A stretch of 64,000 nt of DNA from Liriodendron chinense (Eukaryota > Streptophyta > Magnoliopsida > Magnoliales > Magnoliaceae): positions 806,001 through 870,000 of the forward strand of contig PVNU02001430.1 of the NCBI GenBank assembly GCA_003013855.2, in the 5' to 3' direction. Position numbers and translations under genes: made by a program. Of the stretch, positions 22,677-34,490 are shown in pieces. Below the pieces are notes generated by a model that was not told where the DNA came from, searched no databases, and saw only the letters and a program-made list of their open reading frames with translations. How positions within the stretch are numbered: the first letter of the stretch is position 1; every line of letters begins with the position of its first letter.

Positions 22677-23584
22677 CCTTTACTTTGAGTAACTAAGCGA
22701 AGGACTTGATTACGCATGTAACCGCTTGACACGTCTTTCGAAGGAGAGAAACCGTATATGATTGAACATCCGCATCAATGAGTGCCAGCTTTTCGGCCGA
22801 AGAAAATGAAGGGGCACTTGCCACGTGTTCAGAAGTTAATGCGCGTGCCTGTTCAACTATCGTGCCAAACGAAGAGTTGCCACGTGTCACCCAAAATCTT
22901 AAAAGGAATGATTGCATATATATACGAGTATTCATCGGATTTTACTTCGAAAATTCTGGTGAAAATTATTTCCCTTCTCTTCTCTTCCTTTGGTGAGACC
23001 TCCTTCCTTAGGTACTTTTATTCTTCATATTCCTTTCTAATCCTATTTCTTTTCCTTCAATGGCACATGGATCTGATAGAGAGGCTATCCCTCTAGGAGA
23101 CATAACTCAAGATTCTTCCTCCTCAAACAATATACAGGTACCTGCTGGGAGGTAATCTGCATCCGGGTACCTTTCTATAACGAGGGAGGAAGAATTAGGG
23201 GAACTATGTGAGAGATATTAAATCCCTGATTCGGTCATACTCAGATTGCCCGGGGAGGGAGAAACTGCCGATTCACCACCATCAGGGTGCATTGTCATGT
23301 ACAAATATTTTTTCGAACTTGGCGTGCATCTTCCTCTCTGTTGAATCTCCAATTTATACATTGCATTCCCATTACATCGAATTATATGCATGGTTTTCAT
23401 GTTTAAAAGGACTATCTAATGTATATTTTATGATTACAGGAATGAAAGTGGATTTCATCCAATCGGAGACAAAAGAACATATTTAGATGCATGGGGTGAA
23501 GATTGAAAGAGGAGTAAAGAAAGAAGAAAGCATGGAGAAAAGAAAGAAGAAAGAAAGGAAGAAAAAGAAGAAGAATAGCAAGCC

Positions 23585-23849
23585 CGACCGGTCGTCCGAC
23601 CGGTCAGACACACCTCTGGAAAGTACTGAATGAAGGACCAGTTGGTCCGACCGGTCGTGACCGGTCGGCCAACAGGTTGGTGGCCGCTGAAAACTCTCTG
23701 AACTCAATTTCACTCAGGTCCGACCGGTCTTGACCGGTCGGCCATCAAGGCAGGATGCCTTCTGTGCACGCTGGACTCTCAAGTAGATAGGTCCGACCGG
23801 TCGTGACCGGTCGGCCAGCCAGTCCGAACGATCGGACGACCGGTCGGTC
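23585..23849 (+). promoter_or_regulatory. U3 palindrome cluster with CGACCGGTCG core (N 5' LTR)
   Basis: At least four paired arms of the form CCGACCGGTCGTGACCGGTC, spaced 60-90 bp apart, lie about 100-370 bp upstream of the TATA box. Confidence 0.6.
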
Positions 23850-23952
23850 ATGTGTAAAACGAGAAGTTTCTAATTCTGCTCCGAAAATAGCTGCGCACTG
23901 CGTAAACCGTACGCGGTTTCTGGAAGATTCTGATGCAACCGAGCGTCCTCAC

Positions 23953-23959
23953 TATAAAA
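23953..23959 (+). promoter_or_regulatory. TATA box of N 5' LTR
   Basis: TATAAAA in CTCACTATAAAAGGACACC. Confidence 0.7.
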
Positions 23960-24123
23960 GGACACCTAGGGGCTCTTCTTAGGGTATCATAGAAGCCAAG
24001 GGACGTCGTGGGAGAGGAAGGAAGCCGTCGTGGAGCGTCTGCAACCCTCCAAACTCCGATTTTTCTATGTTTTCTAAGTTTTTCATGAGTTTTAGTTGTA
24101 GTATGACAATGCTCGGCTAGAAT

Positions 24124-24143
24124 CTCTAAGCTAAGGCTGATAG
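24124..24143 (+). promoter_or_regulatory. Conserved LTR stem-loop (N 5' LTR, weakened)
   Basis: CTCTAAGC-TAAG-GCTGATAG, 171 nt after the TATA box. Two of eight pairs are broken, whereas the 3' LTR copy has one. Confidence 0.55.
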
Positions 24144-24769
24144 GTGAAGCTTGTAGCTAATTTCATGATTTGATTCAGTTAATTCAAGTACTTTCAATTC
24201 AAGTTTAGATTTTTATCTATTCTAGTTCTTAAAGTTGATAGTTTTAGATGTTTTATGAGAGTTCATGTGCTCCGGACATGGATTCCTTGCAATTCTTTGA
24301 GATTATCATATGGTGCTTGTTTAGATTCGAATTATAGTAGTCCTTGAGCAAGCCATAGTCCATAGGCATGGTTGTTACTTCGAAGGCTATGATTCCGAAT
24401 TCTACATTGTTAAAAGGGACTAGAACTTGGAAGTTCAACTTGAATGGAATTGAATGCGTTTAATGCTTTATTTTCCAACTAGATGAGAGATAGGACTTCA
24501 AATCTAGTTGTGTATCTTGCTTGGATTGACTAGATTGACATGGGATTGCTACAAGTGGATCCTTGAATGCCTTAGTGCCTTTAAATTACTATTTTCATTA
24601 AAGTTACTGTTTTAGTATAACTATTTCAATTAAATCTCTTATTTGACTGCAAACTAAGTTGTTGGAATAGTTTGGGACCTGTTTTCCAATTCCCTGTGGA
24701 TCGACCTCGGTCTTACCGAGTTTTATTACTACATCGCAGCCTTACACTTGAGGCGAGTGAACAAGTTTT

Positions 24770-24787
24770 TGGTGCCACTGCCGGGGA
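24770..24787 (+). other. N primer binding site
   Basis: TGGTGCCACTGCCGGGGA, tRNA-Asp type. 24788-25019 is untranslated leader. Confidence 0.8.
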
Positions 24788-25019
24788 ATTTAGATGACGG
24801 TTTTTCAAATTGTTTTAGTGGCTATAGAAGTAGAATTAGATAGGGTTTTTCTGATTTCTTAAAACTAATCAAAATTGTTTGTTTTGTAGGATTTCTTCTC
24901 TAGTTCATGCGCATCGGGTAATATCCTTCTAACTTAGCTTTTTGCAAATTTTTCTCAATTTTCAGATTAATTTCAGATTTCTAGGATTTAGGAATAGCTT
25001 AGTTTTAGTTAAGTGGTTT

Positions 25020-26722
25020 ATGTCCCGTTGGGAACGTGACCACTCTAATCGTCTCCAAACCGAATGTGGTTTGGTTGGACCATTGTCAGTCCATAGACGA
25101 GTCCGGAATTACCAAGAACGTTGTGAAAGTTTGGGGAGTATGGATCAAACACCTTTAAGGAATCCTCCCCCTCCCACTCCAACTACAAACGCAAATCAAG
25201 AGGGAGTAGGAGAGAATGAGGTACATAACATTCCTCTAATGAGATCACTATGGGATTACTTACAACTAGCCTGTGCAATTACACCCTCTTGCGTGGTTCT
25301 ACCACCAAACGGGGGAAACATTGACATAAAGCTGGGTGTAATTCAACTTATACCAAAGTTCCATGGGCTAGACTCTAACAGCCCATATCTGCACTTGAAA
25401 GAATTCGAAGAAGTGGTGGTTACCTTGCAATACACCAATGTTTCAGAAGATACTATTAAGCTTAAACTCTTTCCCTTTTCATTGAAAGAAAGAGCCAAAA
25501 ATTGGCTTCACTCTCTTAGACCACATTCGATTGGGTCATGGAATGAGATGACCCGGGAATTCTTGAAAAAGTTCTTCCCGGCTCATAAAACGAACACCCT
25601 TCGAAGAGCCATAATGAATTTTTCGGCTAAAGAGGGTGAATCTTTCTTCTAATGTTGGGAGAGATTTAAGGACCTCCTACTTGCTTGCCCACATCATGGC
25701 TATGAGAGTTGGCGAATTATAAACTTTTTCAATGATGGATTAAGGTCCAAATGCGTCAATTTGTAGAGATGATGTGCAATGGCGAGTTTATGAGCAAAAA
25801 TCCAGATGAGGCTTGGAGTTATTTGGACATGTTGGCTGAAAATGCCCAATCTTGGGATACCTCAAATAAACCCAACAACCCCAAGCCTACTCAAGAGAAA
25901 GAGAAAGAAGGGATCTATATCCTCAAGGAGGAAGACGGCGTGAATGCAAGGATAGCCAACCTCACAAGAAAGATCGAGGCCATGGAACTTAGTAAAAGTG
26001 GAGTTCCAAAGTCCAATGAAGCTATTGAGATCATATGTTGGATTTGTCACACCGATTTACACGCTACACAAGATTGTCCCACAATTCCTGCATTTCAAGA
26101 GGTATTACATGAACATGTAAATGCCACATATGGGTATCAACGGCCTTTCAATGGACCGGTAGGTAATACGTACAATACTAGTTGGAAGAACCACCCAAAT
26201 TTCAGTTGGAAGAATGCTCCCACGGGTAATCTTACCAACTCTCAAGGAGGGCCACCCATGCAAAATATGTCCCCACCTCAATTCTCAATGGAGGATACTT
26301 TGAAAGCGTTTATACAAGGGCAAATGCAAAATAATCAAACGAATCAGCAGATGTTCTAAGAGCTTAAAGTCTCGGTTGATGAGATTAAGGGACGCTTGAA
26401 TGCTAGGGAAGGGACCTTTCCAGCCCAACCTCAGCCCAATCCAAAGCAAGTACATGAAGTGAGCATTCCTAATCCTTCCAACCAACACATGGAGCAAGCC
26501 AAATCCATTACCACTCTTAGAAGTGGTAAAAAAATTGACAAATCTATTCCGGTGAAGGCCGACAAGCCTAATGATCTGGTAAATTCTGAGGATGAGGATG
26601 GATCTAACTTAGCCCCACAAGAAACGGAACACATTTACAAGCCCATAGCACCATTCCCTTCGAGATTGGTTACCCCAAAATCTCTCCCAAACTCTCATGA
26701 TATTCTAGAGATTTTTAGGTAA
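25020..26722 (+). pseudogene. gag: N gag
   Basis: The start at 25020 gives MSRWERDHSNRLQTE, the position used in related copies; the open frame upstream is leader. Capsid motifs are LRDY-equivalent LWDYLQLACA, PKFHGLDSNSPY, LKLFPFSLKERAKNWL, FKDLLLACPHHGYE and RQFVEMMCNGEF. The zinc knuckle CWICHTDLHATQDC (C-x2-C-x4-H-x4-C) is at about 26036-26077. Breaks are a TAA at 25650 where E1 has CAA, a one-base shift near 25748, a TAA at 26357 and a TAA at 26720. Otherwise the protein is complete. Since N lacks RT, its Gag could have packaged its own RNA with Pol from a relative. Confidence 0.85.
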
Positions 26723-28279
26723 GTCAAGATCAACATTCCCATGCTTGATGCCATCAAACAAGTCCCCTCCTATGCCAAGTTTCTAAAGGACCTATGCACA
26801 ACCAAACGAAAATATAATGTGCAGTAAAAGGCCTTCTTAAATGAGCAAGTGAGTGCCATTCTCACTCAAAAGACCCCCCTAAAATTCAAAGATCCCGGTA
26901 GTCCCACTATCTCATGTATCATTGGAGACTACCGGATTGAGCGTGCATTGCTAGACTTGGGGGCAAGCGTAAATTTGATCCCGTACTTGGTATACGAGCA
27001 ATTGGGTCTTAGTGAATTAAAACTCACTAAAACCACATTACAACTTGCTGATAGATCCATCCGTGTACCGAGAGAGATAGTTGAGGATGTGCTAGTCCAA
27101 GTGGATAAATTCTACTACCTGGTAGATTTCATAGTCTTGGACACACAACCGGTTATGGATGCGAGCACCCAAATACCGGTGATTTTAATACCGGTGATTT
27201 TAGGCCGCCCATTCCTTGCTACATCAAGCGCAATCATAAATTGCCGGAATGGAGTGATGCAAATGTCCTTTGGGAACATGACGTTGGAGGTGAATGTGTT
27301 CCACTTAGGAAAAAGGCATAGGGATGATGATGATGTCCACGAGGTTGACATGATTGATTCAATTGTGGAAGAGGAGTTCGCTTTAAAACAGAATTTTGAT
27401 CCTCTAGATGTTGTTAGCTTTGATCCCTTTGAGGATTGGGACGACAATGATAGCCCCCATGAGGTAAACATGATAGAATTCATGGAAGATGGGGAGTTTT
27501 TCCAACATGATCTACCTGAAAGTTTGGGGACATGTTTGACACATTTTAAAGATGAATCTAATTCTAATTTTAATAAGACCTTGGAAGTGTCAATTTCTGA
27601 AATTTTATTTGACAAGTCACCAATTTTTTATTTACACAACTTTGTTATGCAAGATTTGGAAGAATTGGTGCTTGACTTGCCTACAGAGAGGCCAATTTTC
27701 GAAAGTGTAGAGGTTGAGGACCCACTCCAACCTACACAAAATTCTAAGAAGGAGGAAAACGTAAAGGGTTCAAATCTGAAAACTTCCTCCGATGAGGTCT
27801 CTTATACACTCGAGGAGTGCTTTACGTACTTTGAGGATTGGGATGATCCCATGATTCAGGACATTGTACATGCTTTGACGGAGACCCCCCCGGTGCCAAA
27901 AAAGCTTCCTTCCATAAAGTGCCAAACTGAAAAATCAATTGCAGAAGCACCGGTGAATTCTGATTTTGTGGAGATCATATCGACTTGTGAAGAAGAAATA
28001 CAAGTCTCCACATCTCTTTGGTTTGTTTAAACTGAAGAACACTTCTGGGATGACCCATACTTGAATAATTCTTGCCCAGACAAGAAGGAAAGGAGATCCA
28101 TACTTAATGATTTCCAAACAATGCAATTCTCCTTTCCTAGTACATGTGACAATTTTGTTGAAGAACCCGCTGAAATTTTTCAGCCGGATTTTCCATGGGA
28201 TAAAATGATCGATGTCACTAATGTACTTTCCAAAGTAGGATGGTGGATAGTTCTACTAAAAAATTTGTTTACCACTTGA
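26723..28279 (+). pseudogene. N protease followed by an acidic domain in place of pol
   Basis: After a stop at about 26826 the frame from 26849 encodes the aspartic protease: LLDLGASVNLIPY active site at about 26950, LQLADRSIRVP, and VILGRPFLATS at about 27194. A 15-bp in-frame tandem duplication adds IPVIL just before the last motif. Where E1 enters RT, N instead has about 250 residues rich in Asp and Glu (RDDDDVHEVDMIDSIVEEEF, ECFTYFEDWDDPMIQD). A TAA at 28028 probably replaces a Gln codon, and the tail runs to 28279. The acidic domain matches the E1 left-module ORFs in character. Its role is unknown. Confidence 0.75.
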
Positions 28280-29484
28280 TATGCTGCTCAACTTTGTCCT
28301 TTTGGATGTTATACTGATAATCGATCTCCTAGTCTGATGAAGATTCTCTTTTTACAAGGACGGGTTAGTTATCTTTATTGCTTTCCATAGATTAGGTTTA
28401 GTTTTATTTAGTTTTACTATTTTAGTAGCTTTAGTTGTTGGAGTTGCAGACTTCCATGATCGACTATCTCAGGTACTATTGTTCCCACTCTCTTATATTT
28501 TCCCATTGCTCTCATGTTCATGCCCATGGCATATCTTCTTACATTGAGGACAATGTAAGATTTGGTTGGGGGGTGAGATGAGCTTCCTCATCTAGCATGT
28601 TGCAAGATTTCAAGCCTCATATGCGCAAATTTTTTCGAATTTTCTAAAATTTCAAAACTCTTTTAGAAAACATTATTTCTATGCATTCGAGATAATATAA
28701 GTATAAGAAGAGGAGATACGAAGTGTGTGATGTTGTAAGTCTTGAATTTCTCCTAACATAATGGTTTTATATGTGAATTCCCCTATTGTTGTGATTGATA
28801 GAACAATTGAACACCTTTACACCTAGTTCACATTACACGATTCTAATGGGTTGAAAGGATTATGCGATTTGTGGATTAGCTAGACTTTGATTTAAAGGTG
28901 TTGAAAAATCAAGCCGGGGTACTTTGTCCATCCTTGTCCATGGGAAAATAACGAAAGATATAAATTTTTAAAAATCCTATCTGATTTAAAAGAAAAAGGA
29001 AAAGGAAGGATGAAATTGGGAATGATGGAAAAATGGTGGAAAATTTCGAAAAGGGCTACCTATTACCAACCGGGGGATGGTCTACCCGTAACCAAAGCCG
29101 GAAATGGGACGTAGTGTGAAAGCCGTCGGAAGGACAGTAAGACAAATTCCTGTCATAGGCTTGTTGTTGCTCGGTACACCTTGAGATCCATAGTTCAGTT
29201 AATCTATGAAGAAGATAATCCCAAAAACTCATGAGATGAACATTCACTATGCACACTAGGTTGAATTTTGTTCGAGTTCTTCTATTTATCAATCAATCAG
29301 TGGGAATTTCATATGGACACTTATTATGTTTGGAGAGTCTAAGGTTTCAATGTCTATCACCTAATTTCTCTAAAGTTTATATTTGTATGTCTTGGAATGG
29401 ATAGAAACATGGTTTCTAAAGGAGAGTTGGATTGGAGTTTTGAAATTGTTTCACGCATGTTTTGCTCGGGACTAGCAAAAAGCT
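28280..29484 (+). other. N 3' untranslated block (no gene)
   Basis: Collinear with the two E1 blocks, including TTGAGGACAATGTAAG and the TTGGTTGGGGGGTG motif at 28562. Confidence 0.85.
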
Positions 29485-29496
29485 GGTTGGGGGGTG
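29485..29496 (+). other. N polypurine tract
   Basis: GGTTGGGGGGTG directly before the LTR start TGTTGAACC. Confidence 0.8.
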
Positions 29497-29742
29497 TGTT
29501 GAACCTCCAATTTATACATTGCATTGCCCATTACATCGCATTATATGCATGGTTTTCATGTTTAAAAGGACCATCTAATATATGTTTTGTGATTACAGGA
29601 ATGAGAGTGGATTTCATCCAATCGGAGACAAAAGAACATATTTAGATGCATGGGGTGAAGATTGAAAGAGGAGCAAAGAAAGAAGAAAGTAAGGAGAAAA
29701 GAAAGAAGAAAGAAAGGAAGAAAAAGAAGAAGAACAGCAGCC

Positions 29743-29995
29743 CGACCGATCGTCCGACCGGTCGGACAAACCTCTGAAAAGCACTGAATGAAGGACCAGT
29801 TGGTCCGACCAGTCGTGACCGGTCGGCCAACAGGTCGGTGGCTGATGAAAACTCTCTGGACTCAATTTCACTCAGGTCCGACCGGTGTTGACCGGTCGGC
29901 CATCAAGGTAGGATGCCTTCTACGCATGCTAGACTCTCAAGCAGATAGGTCCGACCAGTCGTGACCGGTCGGCCAGCCAGTCCGACCGGTCGGTC
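29743..29995 (+). promoter_or_regulatory. U3 palindrome cluster (N 3' LTR)
   Basis: Same arrangement as in the 5' LTR with scattered point changes in the arms (GACCGATC, GACCAGTC) and one arm pair shortened near 29985. Confidence 0.55.
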
Positions 29996-30268
29996 ATGTG
30001 TAAAACGAGAAGTTTCTAATTCTGCTTCGAAAATCACTGCGCACTGTGTAAACCGTACGCGGTTTCTGGAAGATTCTGACGCAACCGAGCGTCCTCACTA
30101 GAAAAGGACACTTAGGGGCTCTTCTTAGGGTATCATAGAAGCCAAGGGACGTTGTGGGAGAGGAAGGAAGCCGTCATGGAGCGTCTGCAACCCTCTAAAC
30201 ACGGTTTTTCTATGTTTTCTAAGGTTTTCACGAGTTTTAGTTGTAGTATGACAATGCTCGGCTAGAAT

Positions 30269-30288
30269 CTCTGAGCTAAGGCTGAGAG
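30269..30288 (+). promoter_or_regulatory. Conserved LTR stem-loop (N 3' LTR)
   Basis: CTCTGAGC-TAAG-GCTGAGAG; seven of eight pairs form. Confidence 0.6.
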
Positions 30289-33265
30289 GTGAAGCTTGTA
30301 GATAATTTCATGATTTGATTTAGTTAATTCAAGTACTTTCAATTCAAGGTTGGATTTTTATCTATTCTAGTTTTTAAAGTTGATAGTTTTAGATGTTTTA
30401 TGAGAGTTCATGTGCTCCGGACATGGATTCCTTGCAATTCTCTGAGATTATCATATGGTGCTTGTTTAGATTCGAATTATAGTAGTCATTGAGCAAGCCA
30501 TAGTCCATTGGCATGGCTGTTACTCCGAAGGCTATGATTCCGAATTCTACATTGTTAAAAGGGACTAAAACTTGGAAGTTCAGCTTGAATGGAATTGAAT
30601 GTGTTTAATGCTTTATTTTCCAACTAGATGAGAGATAGGACTTCAAATCTAGTTGCGTATCTTGCTTGGATTGATTGGATTGACATGGGATTGCTACAAG
30701 TGGATCCTTGAATGCCTTAGTGCCTTTAAATTACTGTTTTCATTAAAGTTACTGTTTTAGTATAACTATTTTAATTAAATCTCTTATTTGACTGCAAACT
30801 AAGTTGCTGGAATAGTTTGGGACCTGTTTTCCAATTCCCTGTGGATCGACCTCGGTCTTACCGAGTTTTATTACTACATCGCAGCCTTACACTTGAGGCG
30901 AGCGAACACTCTCCATCCCTTTATTCGAAATGTTCTCCGTATATATAAAATAGCCCCTAAAAAGCTTATTATAAATGCCTGGAGAATAGTGTTAAAGTGC
31001 TTACGTCCTCTGGAAACAAGCTGATAATAGAGAACTAACCACTGATGAATTCTTGAGGATGTTCCAGCTAAAGAAGGCTCCATCTAGCGAGGGCTGGTAT
31101 TACTTATGTTATTGGCATCAGGATGACTATATTCTTAGAAATCCTTCATCAAATTATCCCGGGTGGAAGAAACAGTGGTTTTATGTCTCCAAAAATTGGA
31201 AATCCAATGAGGGTTCAACACCTGGAGGTCATGATGTTAATCGCTTCTTTTGCAAAGGTTGGTGAATTTTCGCTTCAATTCGATTATAGATACGATTTTT
31301 CCTTTAAGCTTCTCAGTTGGTCATATTGCAGGTACTTTGGCTGGGAGAAAGCCTAGCTTGACAGGCAGGATCAACAAGAAAAATCGTCAAAGTATTGAAG
31401 TTATCAGAGGACGTGAGAAACATTAAATTCACACTCACGCTTCCGCAGCTCGCTGAGTCTGGTCTCATTTCAGGAGAAGAGATCATGGTAGTAGGCAAGA
31501 AAAGAGATAGGGGAGTCCTTCCTCGTTTGAAGGGTTCCACTTCGAAGAGACAAAAGACGACAGCAGCGGGCCCCTCTTAACCATCCCAGCAAGTGAATGA
31601 ACCTACTCGAAGTTCACGACAACATGAGCCACCTGCTTCATCTATAGCGGGCCCCTTACATTCTTCCCGACTCTTGAGGAACAACCGGTCATTGATCTCA
31701 CCAACATTCCTTCAAGAGAAGATGAGCCAGGACCAAGTCGTCCATTGGCAAAAGAGGATCGTGAGCCGTTGGCTGCCCGAGAGTCGATTCCTTATGAGCT
31801 AGCTTATGTTCAGGAGTTAGCACCTATTTAAGAATCTTTCCACCCGAACCTCGCTGGAGGGGGAATGGTAGTAGCTTAACCTTCAGGAGTCGGGACTTTC
31901 ACCATTCTGGGTCACTTGCACCCTATCTGCAAGTTTCTCTTTGACAATGTCACTCCTCAATTCCTTGAAGATCTCCCGGAGCCTAGTCCGGAAGATCTTT
32001 CTCTAGATGTTGGGATGAGGATGGTCCAAGTATGAAGGAGATTTAAAAATTTATAATGTTTATTAAGAAGACTTTTCATACCTCTTATGATCTTCTTGTT
32101 TATTTTTGTGTAGGGCTTAGACCTTATTATAAGGACGAGACGCGGCATCATGACTGCTCATCAAATAATAGATGAGGTGGAAGAAAATAAGAAGGCTATG
32201 GAGCATGCGATCCAAGGACGGGACCAGGTCCTGAAGGCTCATGAAGCCTTGATTGCCAAGACAAATGAGGAGAAGAATATCCTCATTACGAAAATACAAG
32301 TGCTAACCGAGAAGTATCAAGCATTAGATTTGAAGCTTGCCCGCCTTGCTGAAATGAAGGAGAAGGTAAAAAAAGAAAGGGAGATTTTTCGTTAAGATAA
32401 GATCTCTTCAGAACAGAAGGATGCTGATCTGACGACGTAGCTTGCAGAGTCTAAGTCGCAGCTTAAAGAAGTTAGCTCAAATTTGGAGAAAGAGAAAGCT
32501 GCTCTTTTGATGCTGACCATTGATTCAATCCACTGGGAGGAGGAGCGAGTGGCCTTATTGGGATGATCACTAAAGAAGGTCCCCGTGCTGTCCAGGAGTT
32601 TCGAACTTCACAGTTATATGACGATGAGCGTTAGGAATCGTATGATGCTGGTCGTGACTTCGCTATAAAAGTGCTGCAACAGATTTCTCCAACTTTTAAC
32701 TTGGAGGAATTTAAGAGAGTCGCGATTATAGTTGCTGATGAAGAGAGAGAAGCCGCTACCAACGAAGTTACGGAAGCTAATGAAGTCACGGGGGCTCTCC
32801 TGAGGCTGATCCCGAGGTCGAGAGCCATGCACCTCCTCTAGAGGATACGCAAGAGCGGGTGGTGGAAAATCAGTCTTGATTACTTCTTTTACATTTTGTA
32901 TGACAAATTCTGGTTTTGTAACCTCTTTTGGATTTTAATGGAAAAATCGCTTCTGCTTTTTAATTCATGAAGATGAATTATATTTTGAATGTATGATCTC
33001 TTAACTCATGAAAATGAATTGGGCTCAGTCAGGGATGCCTCAGTGGCTACGTCCACACAGAGATAAACTAATCTATCGACTGAGTCTTTGACTCTGCGAC
33101 AAACAAAAGTCTTGGTTGAGAGAATGTCAAATATTCTCCCTAGAGGTATTCGGGTCCTAAAAAATAGGAATTGCGACCAAGTTGTATGGATTCGTAGCCG
33201 ACAGACTGGAATCAAATTCGTCTTTATTAAAAAAAAATGATCCATACGCCTGATACATGGATGTT

Positions 33266-34490
33266 TTATGGATAATAGTAGAGTAGATTTTCTGCGTGCC
33301 AAGGGCGACGCATAGCTCTTCCTTACATATCTTCCAAGTAATAAGTTCCTGGTCACACGACTTTAGTCATTCGATATGGTCCTTCCCGATTTGGATCAAA
33401 AGACCGAGTTGTCCTTCCAATACTTTGCCTGAGCACAAGATTACCAACTTGGAAGGTTCTATGTTTAACTTTAGAATTGTGATATCGGGCTATTCGTTGC
33501 TGATTAGCTGCTGCTCGGAGTCGAGATGCGTCCCTTCTTTCCTCTAGAAGATTGAGTTGGAGTTTTAATGAATCTTCATTTCCTATTGGATCATATAGTT
33601 CCACGCGATAAGTGGGTATTTTGATTTCGACTGGGACGACCGCCTCAGTGCCAAATGCAGGAGAGAAGGGTGTTTCTCCTATTGTAGTGCGAGTTGTCGT
33701 CCTGTAAGCCCACAAAACTTCTGGTAGTCGTTCTGGCCATATACCCTTACATTCTTCAAGTTTTGTCTTCAAGTGATGTTTGATGATCTTATTGATTGCT
33801 TCCACTTGTCTGTTGGCTTGAGGGTGATAAGGAGATGTTCGTACATTACTTATCTTCCACTTTTCACAAAAGTCTGTGAATGTTGTATTGTCTCCCATTA
33901 TTCGTGATTATAGTGTGAGGGAGGCCATAACGGCATACAATATTCCTCTATATGAACTTGGTAGTTTGCTTCTCGGTGATGGTGGTCAAAGGTTCTGCTT
34001 CGACCCACTTGGTGAAGTAATCGACGGCTACAACATCAAATCTATTCTGGCCTTTTCTTTTCGGCAATGGGCCGATAATGTTAACCCCCCACTGATTGAA
34101 GGACCAAGGGCTATCCATAGGTGTCATTCATACAGGTGGTTGATGAGGTATTGGGGAATAACACTGACACTTATCACATCTTTTTGAGAATTCGATGGCG
34201 TCTGCTTTCATAGTAGGCTAATAATAACCTTGCTTCATAGCTTTATAAGCCATTGACCGTCCTTGGGGTGGTTACCGCATACACAATGGTGATTTATTCA
34301 AGAACACGCTTAGCTTCTTCTGGATGGAGACATCTTAGATATGGGAGAGTATAACTTCTTCTCAATAATACACCATTTTGGAGGGTATACATGGTAGCAC
34401 GATATCGTATTTTTCAAGCTATTTTCTTGTCTGCTGGGAGTTTTCCATTTTAAAGAAAATGAATAATAAGATCTATCCAACATGGGGATA
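33266..34490 (-). pseudogene. pol: T integrase, decayed
   Basis: Read on the minus strand: FSKRCDKCQ (zinc domain cysteines) and QWGVNIIGPLPKRKGQ, where the first catalytic Asp position reads Asn. Then come VVAVDYFTKWVEAEP and HTIITNNGR, where the usual Asp-Asn is Asn-Asn. The C-terminal part follows: TSPYHPQANRQVEAINK with its Glu, LPEVLWAYRTTTRTTIGETPF and RMTKVV. It ends PGTYYLEDM and RPWHAENLLYYYP at the stop near 33266. Several stops and shifts occur. Together with the two changed catalytic positions it is dead. Confidence 0.8.

Larger units (their letters stand above)
23339..24763 (+). repeat. N 5' LTR
   Basis: TGTTGAATC...GAGTGAACA. It contains the palindrome cluster, TATA box and stem-loop listed separately. 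Confidence 0.93.
23339..30908 (+). mobile_element. N: complete non-autonomous Athila-like element lacking RT (7570 bp)
   Basis: Two LTRs (1425 and 1412 bp) and a perfect target duplication CTCTC (23334-23338 and 30909-30913) define the element exactly. The internal part has a primer site, gag, protease, a long acidic region, a 3' untranslated block and a polypurine tract. No RT, RNase H or integrase sequence is present. Removing it restores the antisense ORF of T in frame. Confidence 0.93.
29497..30908 (+). repeat. N 3' LTR
   Basis: TGTTGAACC...GCGAACA, about 95 percent like the 5' LTR by eye. The palindrome cluster is at 29743-29995. The TATA box is altered to TAGAAAA at 30099, and the stem-loop is at 30269. 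Confidence 0.93.
23060..32841 (+). pseudogene. Antisense ORF of T (plant transposon / gag-like protein), split by element N
   Basis: The ORF starts MAHGSDREAIPL at 23060. It includes REEELGELCERY and SVILRLPGEG, then CIVMYKYFFELGVHLPL up to the N insertion at 23338. It continues at 30914 as HPFIRNVLRIYKIAPKKL and NAWRIVLKCL, then APSSEGWYYLCYWHQDDY and PGWKKQWFYVSKNW at about 31070-31200. A likely intron (GT at 31259, AG at 31332) follows. A coiled-coil segment is at 32150-32560 (EENKKAMEHAIQGRDQVLK and onward), with a tail ending at 32841. Proteins of this shape are carried opposite to gag-pol between pol and the 3' LTR in Tat elements. Their role is unknown. Stops occur at about 23152, 23218, 31578 and 32393, and frames change, so it is broken. 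Confidence 0.65.

Noticed and set aside
33006..33356. 116-residue minus-strand frame as a separate gene
   Set aside because: Another frame there continues integrase to YYYP and a stop; this frame is its shadow plus untranslated sequence.
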